Part shown: piece after piece, positions 26,116 through 34,972 of the stretch | How positions within the stretch are numbered: position 1 is the stretch's first letter | Layout: the number at the start of each line of letters is the position of its first letter | NCBI GenBank assembly: GCA_937923145.1 | Contig: CALAJT010000029.1 | Span: forward strand, 1 to 49,956 | DNA: 49,956 bases | Source: an uncultured Rubritalea sp. | GTDB taxonomy: Bacteria > Verrucomicrobiota > Verrucomicrobiia > Verrucomicrobiales > Akkermansiaceae | Direction: 5' to 3' | Program-made: the position numbers and the translations under genes | The notes under the pieces: generated by a model | What the model was told of the DNA's origin: nothing | Seen by the model: only the letters and a program-made list of their open reading frames with translations | Database searches by the model: none

Positions 26116-27558
26116 CTAGGGAGTAATAATTACCTGACCGGCTTCAATACCACCAGTAATTTCAATTTTATCCCCTGACTCACGTCCTACAGTTACTGAA
26201 GTTTCTTTAGGATCACCTTCCGCCATTTTAAGCATGACAGTGAATGTCCCATCTGGCTTAGGTGTAACAGCTTTAGAAGGGATTGAAATCACATTTTCAG
26301 CAGACGCAGTAACGATTGAGACAGTCGCCTTAGTTCCAGTAATAACCCCTTTATTCATTATATCCTTAGCAGTAAAGTTTACTAGCCATTGATGCTTTAG
26401 GTTAGGATACGCTGGAGCTGGCTGAGCCACGGCTTCGTAACTAGTCCAAGGATTCATCTTAAGCTTTAGACGCGCGGGTTGAGTTTCTGAAAATAGATTT
26501 TTCTTATCCTCAGATAGAAAAGCGCTAAATTGGTAGTCAGCATCTACTGGAACTATAGACATCACAATTAGTCTCGATGGAACATCCCCGCCCTTGACGA
26601 GTACCTTCTTCGCTTTTTCAGTTTGCCACTCACCTGCGTCAAACTCACCATAGTGAACTACACCATCCACAGGAGAAGCGAAGTTCATGAGCTTTCTATC
26701 TGCGACGAGTTTATCTAAGTGCTCTTGTTTTTTAGTATCGTCAGCGACTAGCTTGGCAACCTCTAGCTGCTTGATTTTCAGATTTCTTTGAAGGTTCTTT
26801 TTTTCAGACTCCAGATTGTTTTTTTCGATTTTGAATCCTTTTTCCCAGTCTACATCTTTACGTGGCAATTCCACTTCGATAGTAAACTTAGCGTTGCGCA
26901 TATTATTTTTCACATGTCTTTGCCCATCGATCACATTGTTTTTAGTGCGTTGTAGAATAATCTCTTCAGTCTCTTCAGTAAGCCCATCTTCGTTGTACAT
27001 CATCTGTAACTGCTTGAGCTCTTCTTTTTGGTATGAGAGCCCTACTTTAGCGCGTTTGACATTATAGTTAGCGCTTTCCACTTCATGTGGTCTCAAAGTC
27101 TCTTTATAGTATTCGTAGTTTTCTGCATAGTGGTCAAACTTACGTTGGATAACTTTCATCTCGATAGGCGTATTACGCACAAGCTCAGAGAGTTCTTGTT
27201 GAGCTGCTTCTAGCCTAAGTTTTTCTAACACTCTAGCTTTCTGAGTCGTTTCAATAGCCCTATCCAGCCCTTCTGTGTCTATCCAGATAAGTGTGTCCCC
27301 TTTATTTACTAGTGAACCCTGAGGTAAAACTTTCTCTATTTTGAAAGCGTTCCAAGCTTTTGGCTTCACTGAGATTTGCGTTGCTTGAGTAGGCAGAGCG
27401 ACAGCGTCTAGAGTAATCACCTGCTGAAATGCCCCAGCCTTAAGTGTGTGCTCAGCTGCACGAGAAAATGAATTTACAGAAATGAATGAAATAGCTAACA
27501 GAGCTGCCATTTTCATCGTGTTTTTACTAGTGTTACTAGTTAATTTGATCAGATTCAT
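26116..27558 (-). CDS. Periplasmic adaptor-like protein (HlyD/RND type)
   Basis: A 480-aa protein with a signal peptide ending near SRAAE (about residue 35) and the order of a membrane fusion protein. That order is: a first lipoyl half (VLPQGSLVNKGDTLIWIDTEGLDRAIE), a long coiled-coil hairpin of about 170 residues rich in K, E and L, a second lipoyl half (NFASPVDGVVHYGEFDAGEW), then beta-barrel regions ending IEAGQVIITP. Usually such proteins pair with an inner-membrane pump, but none is adjacent. It overlaps the upstream gene by 4 nt. Confidence 0.8.
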   Translation of the reverse strand: MNLIKLTSNTSKNTMKMAALLAISFISVNSFSRAAEHTLKAGAFQQVITLDAVALPTQATQISVKPKAWNAFKIEKVLPQGSLVNKGDTLIWIDTEGLDRAIETTQKARVLEKLRLEAAQQELSELVRNTPIEMKVIQRKFDHYAENYEYYKETLRPHEVESANYNVKRAKVGLSYQKEELKQLQMMYNEDGLTEETEEIILQRTKNNVIDGQRHVKNNMRNAKFTIEVELPRKDVDWEKGFKIEKNNLESEKKNLQRNLKIKQLEVAKLVADDTKKQEHLDKLVADRKLMNFASPVDGVVHYGEFDAGEWQTEKAKKVLVKGGDVPSRLIVMSIVPVDADYQFSAFLSEDKKNLFSETQPARLKLKMNPWTSYEAVAQPAPAYPNLKHQWLVNFTAKDIMNKGVITGTKATVSIVTASAENVISIPSKAVTPKPDGTFTVMLKMAEGDPKETSVTVGRESGDKIEITGGIEAGQVIITP

Positions 27559-28277
27559 CTGCGTTTTCGTTGTGAGTTAGGTGAGTTTTGAGAAATATAA
27601 GCGCCTTTTTTTGCTATCCAAATAGTGTGTAGCCTATTTTTACGTCCTTTGTGCGCCGCCGGGACTTCTATTACCGAGACTTCTAATTCAGCCTTTCGTA
27701 ATAGTTTGGTATATTTAGGGTCAGAATATGCGGACCATACTGCTAGGATTCCCCCGTCCTTAAGAGCATTCTTGGCAGCATGTATTCCCTCCAGTGAGTA
27801 GATACTGTCATTATCTGAACCGTGAAATGCACTGGGTCCATTGTCTACATCCAGCATGATAGCCGAATAGTGATCATTAGCCTCTGCTATCAGTTGCTGA
27901 ACAGGCTTTAACTTCACTGTAACACGAGCGTCGTCAAGCAGCCCAAGGTGTAGACCTTTCATGTAAGTTTGATTCCATTCTAAAATCGCTTGGGTTAACT
28001 CAGCTACTATAAAGCTGGCACCTTTTTGTGGAAGAGATTCTACCGCTGCTGCTAGAGTAAAACACATACCCAATCCGCCTACCAATACTACAGGCTGCTT
28101 AGCTGGGCGAAATGGCTGACATGCTATACGCGCGAGTTCTTCCTCAGATCCATGTGCGAGGCTAGTCATTAGGCGATTTCCATTTGAACTAATAAAAAAA
28201 CTTCCGTCGTGCTCAAATAGTTCTAAGGACTCACCCTCTGGAGTCAATGTTTCAGCTAATTTATTGTATGGTTTCAT
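27555..28277 (-). CDS. Spermidine-synthase-like SAM-fold protein
   Basis: A 240-aa protein with a Rossmann-type domain: VVLVGGLGMCFTLAAAVE is the nucleotide-binding glycine loop, VAELTQAILEW ends in the acidic residue after strand 2, and IMLDVDNGP is the motif IV-like loop. This arrangement matches spermidine-synthase-like proteins; a true polyamine substrate is not assured because the family is often divergent. It begins the operon with the adaptor and the toroid protein. Confidence 0.75.
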   Translation of the reverse strand: MKPYNKLAETLTPEGESLELFEHDGSFFISSNGNRLMTSLAHGSEEELARIACQPFRPAKQPVVLVGGLGMCFTLAAAVESLPQKGASFIVAELTQAILEWNQTYMKGLHLGLLDDARVTVKLKPVQQLIAEANDHYSAIMLDVDNGPSAFHGSDNDSIYSLEGIHAAKNALKDGGILAVWSAYSDPKYTKLLRKAELEVSVIEVPAAHKGRKNRLHTIWIAKKGAYISQNSPNSQRKRR

Positions 28278-28342
28278 CTATACAGAGGTATTAGTAACTG
28301 AAGATGAATTTATAAAGCTAATTATTTACATTCTAACCGATA

Positions 28343-28765
28343 CTATGATTTTTCGGCTTTTTCCTGTAGTTTTTCTTCCGGACTAGGCTTCCACATGAAG
28401 AGAGCTTGCAGAACCTCTTTAACACCTTGATATTCGTGCATTTCGCGCTCTATTTCAATGGCTGCTTTATCGTGATCTGTAGTGCTTTCTGTACTATTAC
28501 GCAGTCTGCCAACCATTGATTTGAGGTCGTCATCGCCATCTATCAGCCGCAGTTTCGCTAATTTAGAAAACCTTCTCAGTTCATCTACTTGGCGTCTGAT
28601 CTCATTCCAGTGAGCAATTTGAGAAGTATTTAACGATGTTTGAAAAGCGTTCATCTCAGTTTCTAGTAATGCATCTCTTTCGAGAAGTTTTGTAGCATTT
28701 TGCTCTTTGCCTTCGTTGAGATGAGACTCAATTTCCTGATATAGTGTTGTGTGGTTATCGATCAT
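28343..28765 (-). CDS. Unknown acidic helical protein
   Basis: A 140-aa protein, almost wholly helical and charged, with heptad-like patterns (EIRRQVDELRRFSKLAKLRL, EIEREMHEYQGVKEVLQALF). It has no signal peptide and no membrane segment. The family was not recognised. It lies alone between the spermidine-synthase-like gene and rsuA with gaps of 65 and 71 nt. Start ATG at 28765 is the only good one. Confidence 0.65.
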   Translation of the reverse strand: MIDNHTTLYQEIESHLNEGKEQNATKLLERDALLETEMNAFQTSLNTSQIAHWNEIRRQVDELRRFSKLAKLRLIDGDDDLKSMVGRLRNSTESTTDHDKAAIEIEREMHEYQGVKEVLQALFMWKPSPEEKLQEKAEKS

Positions 28766-28836
28766 GGCACTTTAAATCTACAATCAATTCAATCTTCTGC
28801 AAGTCATTTTGGCACTAACTACCAAATGTGGTTTTA

Positions 28837-29523
28837 CTAGAACATAGCAATTTCATCTGAGCTTAATTCGCGGAAATCTCCTTCTTTTAATCCCTCTAGG
28901 CTCACGCCTCCTACTTGCTCTCTATGAAGCTTGGTAACTCTGTTACCCATAGCTCCGAACATGCGCTTCACTTGGTGGTATTTTCCCTCTGTAAGAGTTA
29001 GTCTAGCAGACTTCTCACTGAGTATTTCTAGCTTGGCTGGTTTGGTGAGTTTCGTTTCCTCTTTCAGAAGTATTCCTTTTTCAAATTCTGCTATATAGCT
29101 CTCTTGTATAGCTATGACTGTTTCTAGAAGATAAACTTTCTTACACACATAGTTAGGTGAAGTGACTCGGTGAGACCACTGTCCATCACTAGTGATTAAA
29201 ACTAACCCCGTAGTGTCTTTATCCAGACGCCCTGCAATGTGTAGTTCCTTGTGTGTATAACCATCTAGAAAGTCGAGTACTGTGTCCTGCTCTTCATCCT
29301 GAGTAGCGCAGATTATACCAGTCGCTTTATTCATCGCTAGATAAACTTCTCCTGATACATCGATCACAGAGCCGTTGACTGCTACTTCATCAGTAGTTTT
29401 CACTTTGGTTCCTTGGTCCTTAGTAGCTACACCATTAATGGTGACGCGACCACTTTTGATCGCCATTTTTGCGAGTGAACGAGTGGCTTCACTATGGGTG
29501 GCTATGTATTTGTCTAATCTCAT
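28837..29523 (-). CDS. rsuA: 16S rRNA pseudouridine synthase, RsuA family
   Basis: A 228-aa protein with an N-terminal S4 RNA-binding domain (RLDKYIATHSEATRSLAKMA, residues 2-21) and a pseudouridine synthase domain with the catalytic Asp in AGRLDKDTTGLVLITSDG. KYHQVKRMFGAMGNRVTKLHR is the conserved C-terminal block. It modifies one uridine in 16S rRNA (position 516 in E. coli). I chose ATG at 29523 because the S4 domain begins there; the open frame continues 27 codons upstream without similarity to the family. It is divergent from argF. Confidence 0.88.
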   Translation of the reverse strand: MRLDKYIATHSEATRSLAKMAIKSGRVTINGVATKDQGTKVKTTDEVAVNGSVIDVSGEVYLAMNKATGIICATQDEEQDTVLDFLDGYTHKELHIAGRLDKDTTGLVLITSDGQWSHRVTSPNYVCKKVYLLETVIAIQESYIAEFEKGILLKEETKLTKPAKLEILSEKSARLTLTEGKYHQVKRMFGAMGNRVTKLHREQVGGVSLEGLKEGDFRELSSDEIAMF

Positions 29524-29631
29524 TGAGGCGGAAGCTAGGCTATAACTGTCATGAAACAATAAGAAAACGCTCGACACAGGCGCGAAGTCAGTGTTTTTAT
29601 CCACTTTTCTAATTTAAACTGTATCATCATT

Positions 29632-30531
29632 ATGAATCATCTATTATCTATCGAGGAACTTAACGCTGAGCTTCTCAACGAACTTATCGACTCTGCTCTG
29701 AAGCTGAAAGGCGAACGTGGAGCGCCCACTAGCAAGCCACTAGCAGGTCAAACCTGGGCGATGATTTTCACTAAGTCTTCTACTCGTACTAGAGTATCTT
29801 TTGAGGTCGGAGTGCGTGAGCTTGGAGGTTCTATTATGTTTCTTTCATCAAATGATATCCAGCTCGGCAGAGGTGAGCCTATCAAGGACACTGCACGCGT
29901 GTTAGGGCGTATGGTGCATGGATGCATCATCAGAACATTTGCTCAGCAAGATGTCGTAGATTTTTCAGAATATGGCAATATCCCTACTATCAACGCACTT
30001 ACCGACGAGGAACATCCCTGCCAGATTCTAGCTGACCTTCTCACGATTAAAGAGAAACTAGGAACATGGGAGGGCAAGAAAATCGTCTTCATCGGAGATG
30101 GTGATAACAACATGTCACGCTCATGGATCTGGGCTGCCAAGTATCTAGGCTTCGAGCTAATAGTGGCAGCCCCGAAAAGCTGTCAACCACCTGCTGACTT
30201 TATGGCAAAAGTAGGAGCTGATAATGTAACTCTAACTGATGATGCCGTAGCTGCCTGCACTGGTGCCGATGTCATCAATACCGATGTCTGGCTCTCTATG
30301 GGTCAAGAAGGACAAGATGAAAAGGAAGCTCTCTTCGGAGCTTATCAAGTGAATGACAGTCTATTGAGACACGCAAATAAAGGACATATAGTGCTACACT
30401 GTCTTCCCGCATATCGCGAAAAGGAAATCACGGAGTCTGTACTTGAGGCGCATTCGGTGACAATCCTCCAGCAGGCTGAGAACAGATTACACGCTCAAAA
30501 AGCGGTATTAGTTAAGATCGCTAAGAGTTAG
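29632..30531 (+). CDS. argF: Ornithine carbamoyltransferase
   Basis: A 299-aa enzyme that makes citrulline from ornithine and carbamoyl phosphate in arginine synthesis. The carbamoyl-phosphate motif STRTR is at 50-54, followed by EEHPCQILADL, the ornithine-side DVWLSMGQE and HCLPAYR. It is slightly short but complete. No other arg genes are adjacent. The 108-nt gap to rsuA holds both promoters. Confidence 0.95.
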   Translation: MNHLLSIEELNAELLNELIDSALKLKGERGAPTSKPLAGQTWAMIFTKSSTRTRVSFEVGVRELGGSIMFLSSNDIQLGRGEPIKDTARVLGRMVHGCIIRTFAQQDVVDFSEYGNIPTINALTDEEHPCQILADLLTIKEKLGTWEGKKIVFIGDGDNNMSRSWIWAAKYLGFELIVAAPKSCQPPADFMAKVGADNVTLTDDAVAACTGADVINTDVWLSMGQEGQDEKEALFGAYQVNDSLLRHANKGHIVLHCLPAYREKEITESVLEAHSVTILQQAENRLHAQKAVLVKIAKS

Positions 30532-30542
30532 GATCGCTAAAT

Positions 30543-30577
30543 AAAAAAAGCTCTCAGGCGAATGTGCGCCGAGAGCT
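30543..30577 (-). terminator. Terminator of the small - strand gene
   Basis: The stem AGCTCTC with GAGAGCT is extended by GGCG with CGCC around a one-base bulge, with a 6-nt loop. On the - strand it is followed by seven T (A-run at 30543-30549). There is no T-run on the + side, so it serves the 75-aa gene and only incidentally faces argF. Confidence 0.88.
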
Positions 30578-30598
30578 AAGATGATCAAAATATTTGTT

Positions 30599-30826
30599 CT
30601 AAGCAGCTATTTCGTAGTGCTTAGTGATATCTGAAAAGATCTTGTCTCTGCGGTGTCGAGCTTGTTCTACATCTCGGGTTTTCAGAGAAAAGCGAAGTCT
30701 CTCAGCAGTAGCATCTGACTTGTGTACGGTAAGGTGACACCACCAAACTCCTCTGTTATTCCAGAGATGGTGATTAGGATTATCTCCATTGACGCGCATT
30801 GCTAATCTTGTTTTCTTGGTAGCCAT
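30599..30826 (-). CDS. Small protein resembling an integrase arm-binding domain
   Basis: A 75-aa basic protein. The segment NRGVWWCHLTVHKSDATAER followed by RFSLKTRDVEQARHRRDKIF has the layout of the N-terminal arm-type DNA-binding domain of tyrosine recombinases (W..H.T...R.R.SL.T.D...A..RRD). No catalytic domain follows; the gene ends and has its own terminator. It may be a stand-alone DNA-binding or excisionase-like protein; this type seems to occur alone in verrucomicrobial genomes, but that is from memory. Confidence 0.65.
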   Translation of the reverse strand: MATKKTRLAMRVNGDNPNHHLWNNRGVWWCHLTVHKSDATAERLRFSLKTRDVEQARHRRDKIFSDITKHYEIAA

Positions 30827-31019
30827 AGTTCTATTTAGTTCTATATCTAATTCGTTTTTACCTCCGAATTGACGTTACCCTAGTAATTTCAAGCTAATTA
30901 ACAAGCCAAAAACTCTTTAACGAATATAGCCTGAGGCTAAAACCTATATTTGATACAATGTAACCTCAAATTAAAAATACACACACAGTATCGCAACCCT
31001 ATATACTATATGACAAAAA

Positions 31020-33068
31020 TTAATTTTTGTTACAGTTCTCTAGACCGAAACGCGATTTCTCATGACGATTTAATACCATTTTTAGGTTTGATTGTTCCGA
31101 ACTAGAAAGATGAGTTGAATGATTGAAGAACCATTGACGTAAGGTTATTGCTAGAGGACGTTCTCCAAAATTTTCTTCCCACTGTTTCACTATTTTTTCA
31201 ATTTCTTTACTAAATTCGTAATCTTTAAAATGATTATCTATCTGGCTATGATTTGAGCCTAATCTCTTTCTCCAGATTCTGATACCAAACCAAATTACTA
31301 ACAAACCACCGACAATTATCAGAAGTCTGTTAAACACAATCTCATTCCCCTCTTGGCTCTTCCAAACTTGAAAATCTTCGCGGTAACGCTGAAAACCATC
31401 TGTGAATCGCTGCCACCAGCTGAAACCTTTATCGACACCTTCCAATGCTAGCCAGTCTGGTGGTGTGAGGTCAACATTCTGCCACTCACCATCCATCCAG
31501 ACATGACACCATGCATGTCCATGTGTACCTCGGATGAGCCACTGGTCATTATCTTTTTCGCGCACTACATAGCCTACTACATAGCGAGTTGGCACTCCTA
31601 CTTGTCTGAGCATTAGCGCTGCGGTGGTGGCGAAGTATTCACAGTGCCCTTTACGGTGTTTTATGAATCTCTCTAACTCTGAGCCTGAGAAATAGTCGTC
31701 TCCGCTATGAAAATGGAGGGCATATTGATACTTGTTAGTGAATAGTCTACGTATTGCCACTACTTTTTCAAGAGTGGTTGGATATTCATTTAGCTTTATT
31801 TCCTCTACTAGCTTTTTGATTACCTCTGTATGTTCGGGATCGCCAAGTGTATCTACATTTTCAACAGGAGCGGAAACTATTTCTTCCAGACTATCTGTGC
31901 GCCATAGTTGATAATCTATAATCACCTCTCGATCTACGAGCTTGATCACCCCCATCGGGTTAATAGTCGGTATAGTATCGGATGATGCCAGATCACTAAC
32001 TACCTTAAAACCTAAAATAGAAGGAACGATACTTTCTGAAGTTTTAGTCTCTCCCACACCTCTGATCTTTATTTTACTGAGATCTTGGGCTTTTCTAGCT
32101 TGTGCTATTTTAGGGATTTCAGAGTCTTTGAATACATAGGCATTATCTGTAGAATCTGTTAGTTTTACTCCTGTTCCGTCTTTAGAAAAAGAATCAGCCA
32201 GCGACTCAAATTTTGAAGATTTATAATCATATTTCCAGCGCATCCTATCAAATTTATTATAAATGCCTGTATGAATGTAATCAGGCGGTTCTTCTGCTTC
32301 ATCAGACCAGAGTCTCCACTGGATGTCATCGCTCTGCTTAACCTGCCCCAATGCACCGAGTCTTGCGCTGAGAGCATCGTAGCTACTACTTGTTTTATAG
32401 TTCCCGGCACCTGTTCTAATTTTAACGATTTTCACATAGCTATCATTTATTATCGCCTGAGCAGCTAGGGTAAAGCCTAACAGGAATGGAAGTACCCAGA
32501 TGAGTCGCTGCCAGCGCATTCTTCTCTCAATGATAACAGAGAACAAAATAGCTAAGACGATAACTAACATACCAACCGACACCAACCAATCTTGCCTGTC
32601 TGTGCAAGTCGCTGAAATAAGCACTCCGATAAGATATGGATAGCCTGTATTTATCACATTAGGAATGACTTGTCTGCCCTCTTTCCGGTCATTGATCATG
32701 CGTTGTCTAGAGAAGTAGAAAAACGTATTAAGGAACATACGATCACTTTTACCGTAGCGCTGGGCTAACTCTATAGGTAGAGCAAATATGGGAGACCAAC
32801 GAATCATCTTAGAAAAACTTGTGATATCAACGTCGTCTAAGCGTATAATTAAAAGTGTGACTGCGACTAAGAAAAGCGTAACGTAGAACGCTTTCACATA
32901 ACCTTTTTCACTAATATCCCAGCGATAGCTAACCCAATTTTTAGCTTCCAACATGATAGCCATAACTAGCGCAATGAATGGCAACCCCACCATGGCACCC
33001 CAATACAAAACCACTGCTCCAGCGAGTAGTTTCGGCGGAACCATGATTTTAGAATCCTTCTGCACCAT
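31020..33068 (-). CDS. TgpA-like membrane transglutaminase
   Basis: A 682-aa protein with six or so membrane segments in the first 200 residues, a periplasmic region with a transglutaminase-like core, and one more membrane segment near 590-610. The catalytic triad is visible: Cys in KGHCEYFATTAALMLRQVG, His in GTHGHAWCHVWM and Asp in NVDLTPPDW. A cytoplasmic tail follows. Such proteins are usually next to a MoxR-type ATPase and a DUF58 protein; neither is here. The C-terminal tail is 80 residues and charged. The start ATG at 33068 leads directly into a short soluble tail and TM1. Confidence 0.88.
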   Translation of the reverse strand: MVQKDSKIMVPPKLLAGAVVLYWGAMVGLPFIALVMAIMLEAKNWVSYRWDISEKGYVKAFYVTLFLVAVTLLIIRLDDVDITSFSKMIRWSPIFALPIELAQRYGKSDRMFLNTFFYFSRQRMINDRKEGRQVIPNVINTGYPYLIGVLISATCTDRQDWLVSVGMLVIVLAILFSVIIERRMRWQRLIWVLPFLLGFTLAAQAIINDSYVKIVKIRTGAGNYKTSSSYDALSARLGALGQVKQSDDIQWRLWSDEAEEPPDYIHTGIYNKFDRMRWKYDYKSSKFESLADSFSKDGTGVKLTDSTDNAYVFKDSEIPKIAQARKAQDLSKIKIRGVGETKTSESIVPSILGFKVVSDLASSDTIPTINPMGVIKLVDREVIIDYQLWRTDSLEEIVSAPVENVDTLGDPEHTEVIKKLVEEIKLNEYPTTLEKVVAIRRLFTNKYQYALHFHSGDDYFSGSELERFIKHRKGHCEYFATTAALMLRQVGVPTRYVVGYVVREKDNDQWLIRGTHGHAWCHVWMDGEWQNVDLTPPDWLALEGVDKGFSWWQRFTDGFQRYREDFQVWKSQEGNEIVFNRLLIIVGGLLVIWFGIRIWRKRLGSNHSQIDNHFKDYEFSKEIEKIVKQWEENFGERPLAITLRQWFFNHSTHLSSSEQSNLKMVLNRHEKSRFGLENCNKN

Positions 33069-33182
33069 CTAATTTAAATACTACTTCAACCATAGGACAT
33101 GACAATGCCAAAGTCTTAGTAAGCTGATCAACATAATCTCAATCTACTTGTCAACCTTCTCATTTAGCAGTATGTAAAGCTT

Positions 33183-33704
33183 ATGTTACGCATTACATTT
33201 GTCATAGGCTATGCAGTTTTATTGATTAGTCTTATCGCTGTTATTGGCTTTAAAGTCACAGCACTTGGTCAGAATGGATCTTGGGGTGAAAGCCCTCTCA
33301 CCGATTACTCCCGTGGTGTTGACGGATTTATTTCTGATAAGTCAAATTGGTTTGTCATCATCTGCTCAGTATTAGGATTTATTGCAATCTGGATAGCAGC
33401 TCTTTTGTTCTTGGTTAAACGTAGCCCTGAGTGGGAGAAGCAATGGGTGAAGACATTAATCGTAGGTTGCTCGATCATGATGACATTTTTCTTCGTGTTA
33501 GCTGCAGTTGGTTGCACTGCATATTATGCTAAAGGTATCGTCAGGGAAAGTGCTGCTAAATTAGCGGGATTTATGAGTTCGCCGTTGTTCATGGAGGCTA
33601 GCCTATTCTTTATAGGTATATTGCTTCTCATGAGCTATAATCTTATTCGCAGAAAAATGGATGGTGATGATTTCGTAGAAATGGAAATTGAGGACGAAGC
33701 GTAA
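33183..33704 (+). CDS. Unknown four-segment membrane protein
   Basis: A 173-aa protein with about four hydrophobic segments (residues 5-27, 57-80, 90-112, 133-153) and an acidic C-terminal tail (MDGDDFVEMEIEDEA). There are no recognised motifs. It is divergent from the transglutaminase gene and converges on the rhodanese gene with a 3-nt gap. Confidence 0.7.
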   Translation: MLRITFVIGYAVLLISLIAVIGFKVTALGQNGSWGESPLTDYSRGVDGFISDKSNWFVIICSVLGFIAIWIAALLFLVKRSPEWEKQWVKTLIVGCSIMMTFFFVLAAVGCTAYYAKGIVRESAAKLAGFMSSPLFMEASLFFIGILLLMSYNLIRRKMDGDDFVEMEIEDEA

Positions 33705-33707
33705 AGC

Positions 33708-34160
33708 CTACTGCTCTACACCAGCAATATAAGCCTTCCAGCCACCACGAAGAATGTAAACTTCGTCATGAAGCATGTTCTCTAGGATCTTAGCTCTTAC
33801 ATACTTGCTACTGCCACAAGCGTCTGTTTGACAGAGAACGACTATCTTCTGGTACTTATTATTGGCTTCGAAAATGAGTTGAGCAGTTTTACCAAGATCT
33901 TCATTAAGATGAGTAGCTGAAATTTCTATTGCGCCTGCACTAGCCATTGGCTTTTTATTTGCCCTTCTACCACGAGCATCGACCCAGAGGACATCACCCT
34001 TCCAGTCTCCTTGCACCGTAGCCATACAGACTTCATATGGCAGCAGACTAGCAGGGTCACATGGCACACTACGATTGTATTCTCCTGCTACAAATCTGGT
34101 AGCCAGAGCACATAAGCCTGCGATAATTACGAACAATACACTTTGATAAATCCAACTCAT
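33708..34160 (-). CDS. Secreted or anchored rhodanese-like protein
   Basis: A 150-aa protein with an N-terminal hydrophobic segment (residues 5-22), then a rhodanese fold: VLWVDARGRRA is the entry strand and VVLCQTDACGSSKYVRAKIL contains the active-site loop. The nucleophile is one of the two Cys in LCQTDAC. VYILRGGWKAY is the C-terminal hallmark. It is predicted to be periplasmic. It lies 12 nt downstream of the DUF1573 gene, a pairing commonly seen in this group of bacteria. Confidence 0.82.
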   Translation of the reverse strand: MSWIYQSVLFVIIAGLCALATRFVAGEYNRSVPCDPASLLPYEVCMATVQGDWKGDVLWVDARGRRANKKPMASAGAIEISATHLNEDLGKTAQLIFEANNKYQKIVVLCQTDACGSSKYVRAKILENMLHDEVYILRGGWKAYIAGVEQ

Positions 34161-34172
34161 AATTCTATTATT

Positions 34173-34919
34173 TTAAGGGTTAACTTGAGTAGGCTTTTTC
34201 TTATTTACTGCTAGAAATATCTGCACCATTTTATAGCGTTGGAGTTCATTGTCCGTATAGAATCTTAGTACACCTAGTGCTGGGGTTTCTGTTTTCTTAG
34301 GAGTCACAGTCACTTTGTATTCTACTCCATCTTTTATCGTTTCCATTTTATAGGCGAAAAACTCATCTGCTCCGTAACCCATTGTGTGCTTAATAATACG
34401 GATCGGTTTTGTGTGATTTACTTTGATAAGAAATTCTTGTGGAGTTAATTCACTATCGATCGCCCATTTCAATGCAGATTTGTCAGGTCCTATTAGTGTT
34501 GGAATAGTAACAGTAGCTGTTAGGACGATTGAAGGTTTACCCTTTTCATCTTTTGAAGTTCTAATCCAGATTTTCTTATCAATAGTGCCTGTGAAATTAG
34601 CAAAGTCTAGTTTACCGATCACTACACCCTTATCACCAGATTTGAATACAAAACTCTGGGTTCCGTCAGCCCTCCGCAATCTCGCCCCCATACAGGTGCA
34701 GGGAGCATCATACTCGACTATTTCTATCGTTTCCTTGCTGTTATTTACAAACGGATATTCAGCAAAAACTATTTTCGTATCAGGCTGTGTAAATATTTTA
34801 CGCGTTTTTGTTTCAAAGGTAAATTCAGCCTTCTCATGCTCTAACTCAGCTTGTTCAGCTTCAGCAGAGATTATTGCAGTTGAAAAAGTTGTTAAAATAA
34901 CTAGTAAGTTCCGTAACAT
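34173..34919 (-). CDS. Secreted DUF1573-domain protein
   Basis: A 248-aa protein with a signal peptide (MLRNLLVILTTFSTAIISAEA). It has an immunoglobulin-like DUF1573 domain marked by FVNNSKETIEIVEYDAPCTCMGAR, with the conserved cysteine pair. The function of the domain is unknown; it is frequent in surface and periplasmic proteins. I chose ATG at 34919, which begins the signal peptide; an upstream start at 34964 would put 15 charged residues before it. It is divergent from the RlmD-like gene with a 53-nt gap. Confidence 0.8.
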   Translation of the reverse strand: MLRNLLVILTTFSTAIISAEAEQAELEHEKAEFTFETKTRKIFTQPDTKIVFAEYPFVNNSKETIEIVEYDAPCTCMGARLRRADGTQSFVFKSGDKGVVIGKLDFANFTGTIDKKIWIRTSKDEKGKPSIVLTATVTIPTLIGPDKSALKWAIDSELTPQEFLIKVNHTKPIRIIKHTMGYGADEFFAYKMETIKDGVEYKVTVTPKKTETPALGVLRFYTDNELQRYKMVQIFLAVNKKKPTQVNP

Positions 34920-34972
34920 GTTTCCAATATAGCTTCTTCGCCTAAAAACGCTAACCTTTTCCATAATTCCTT

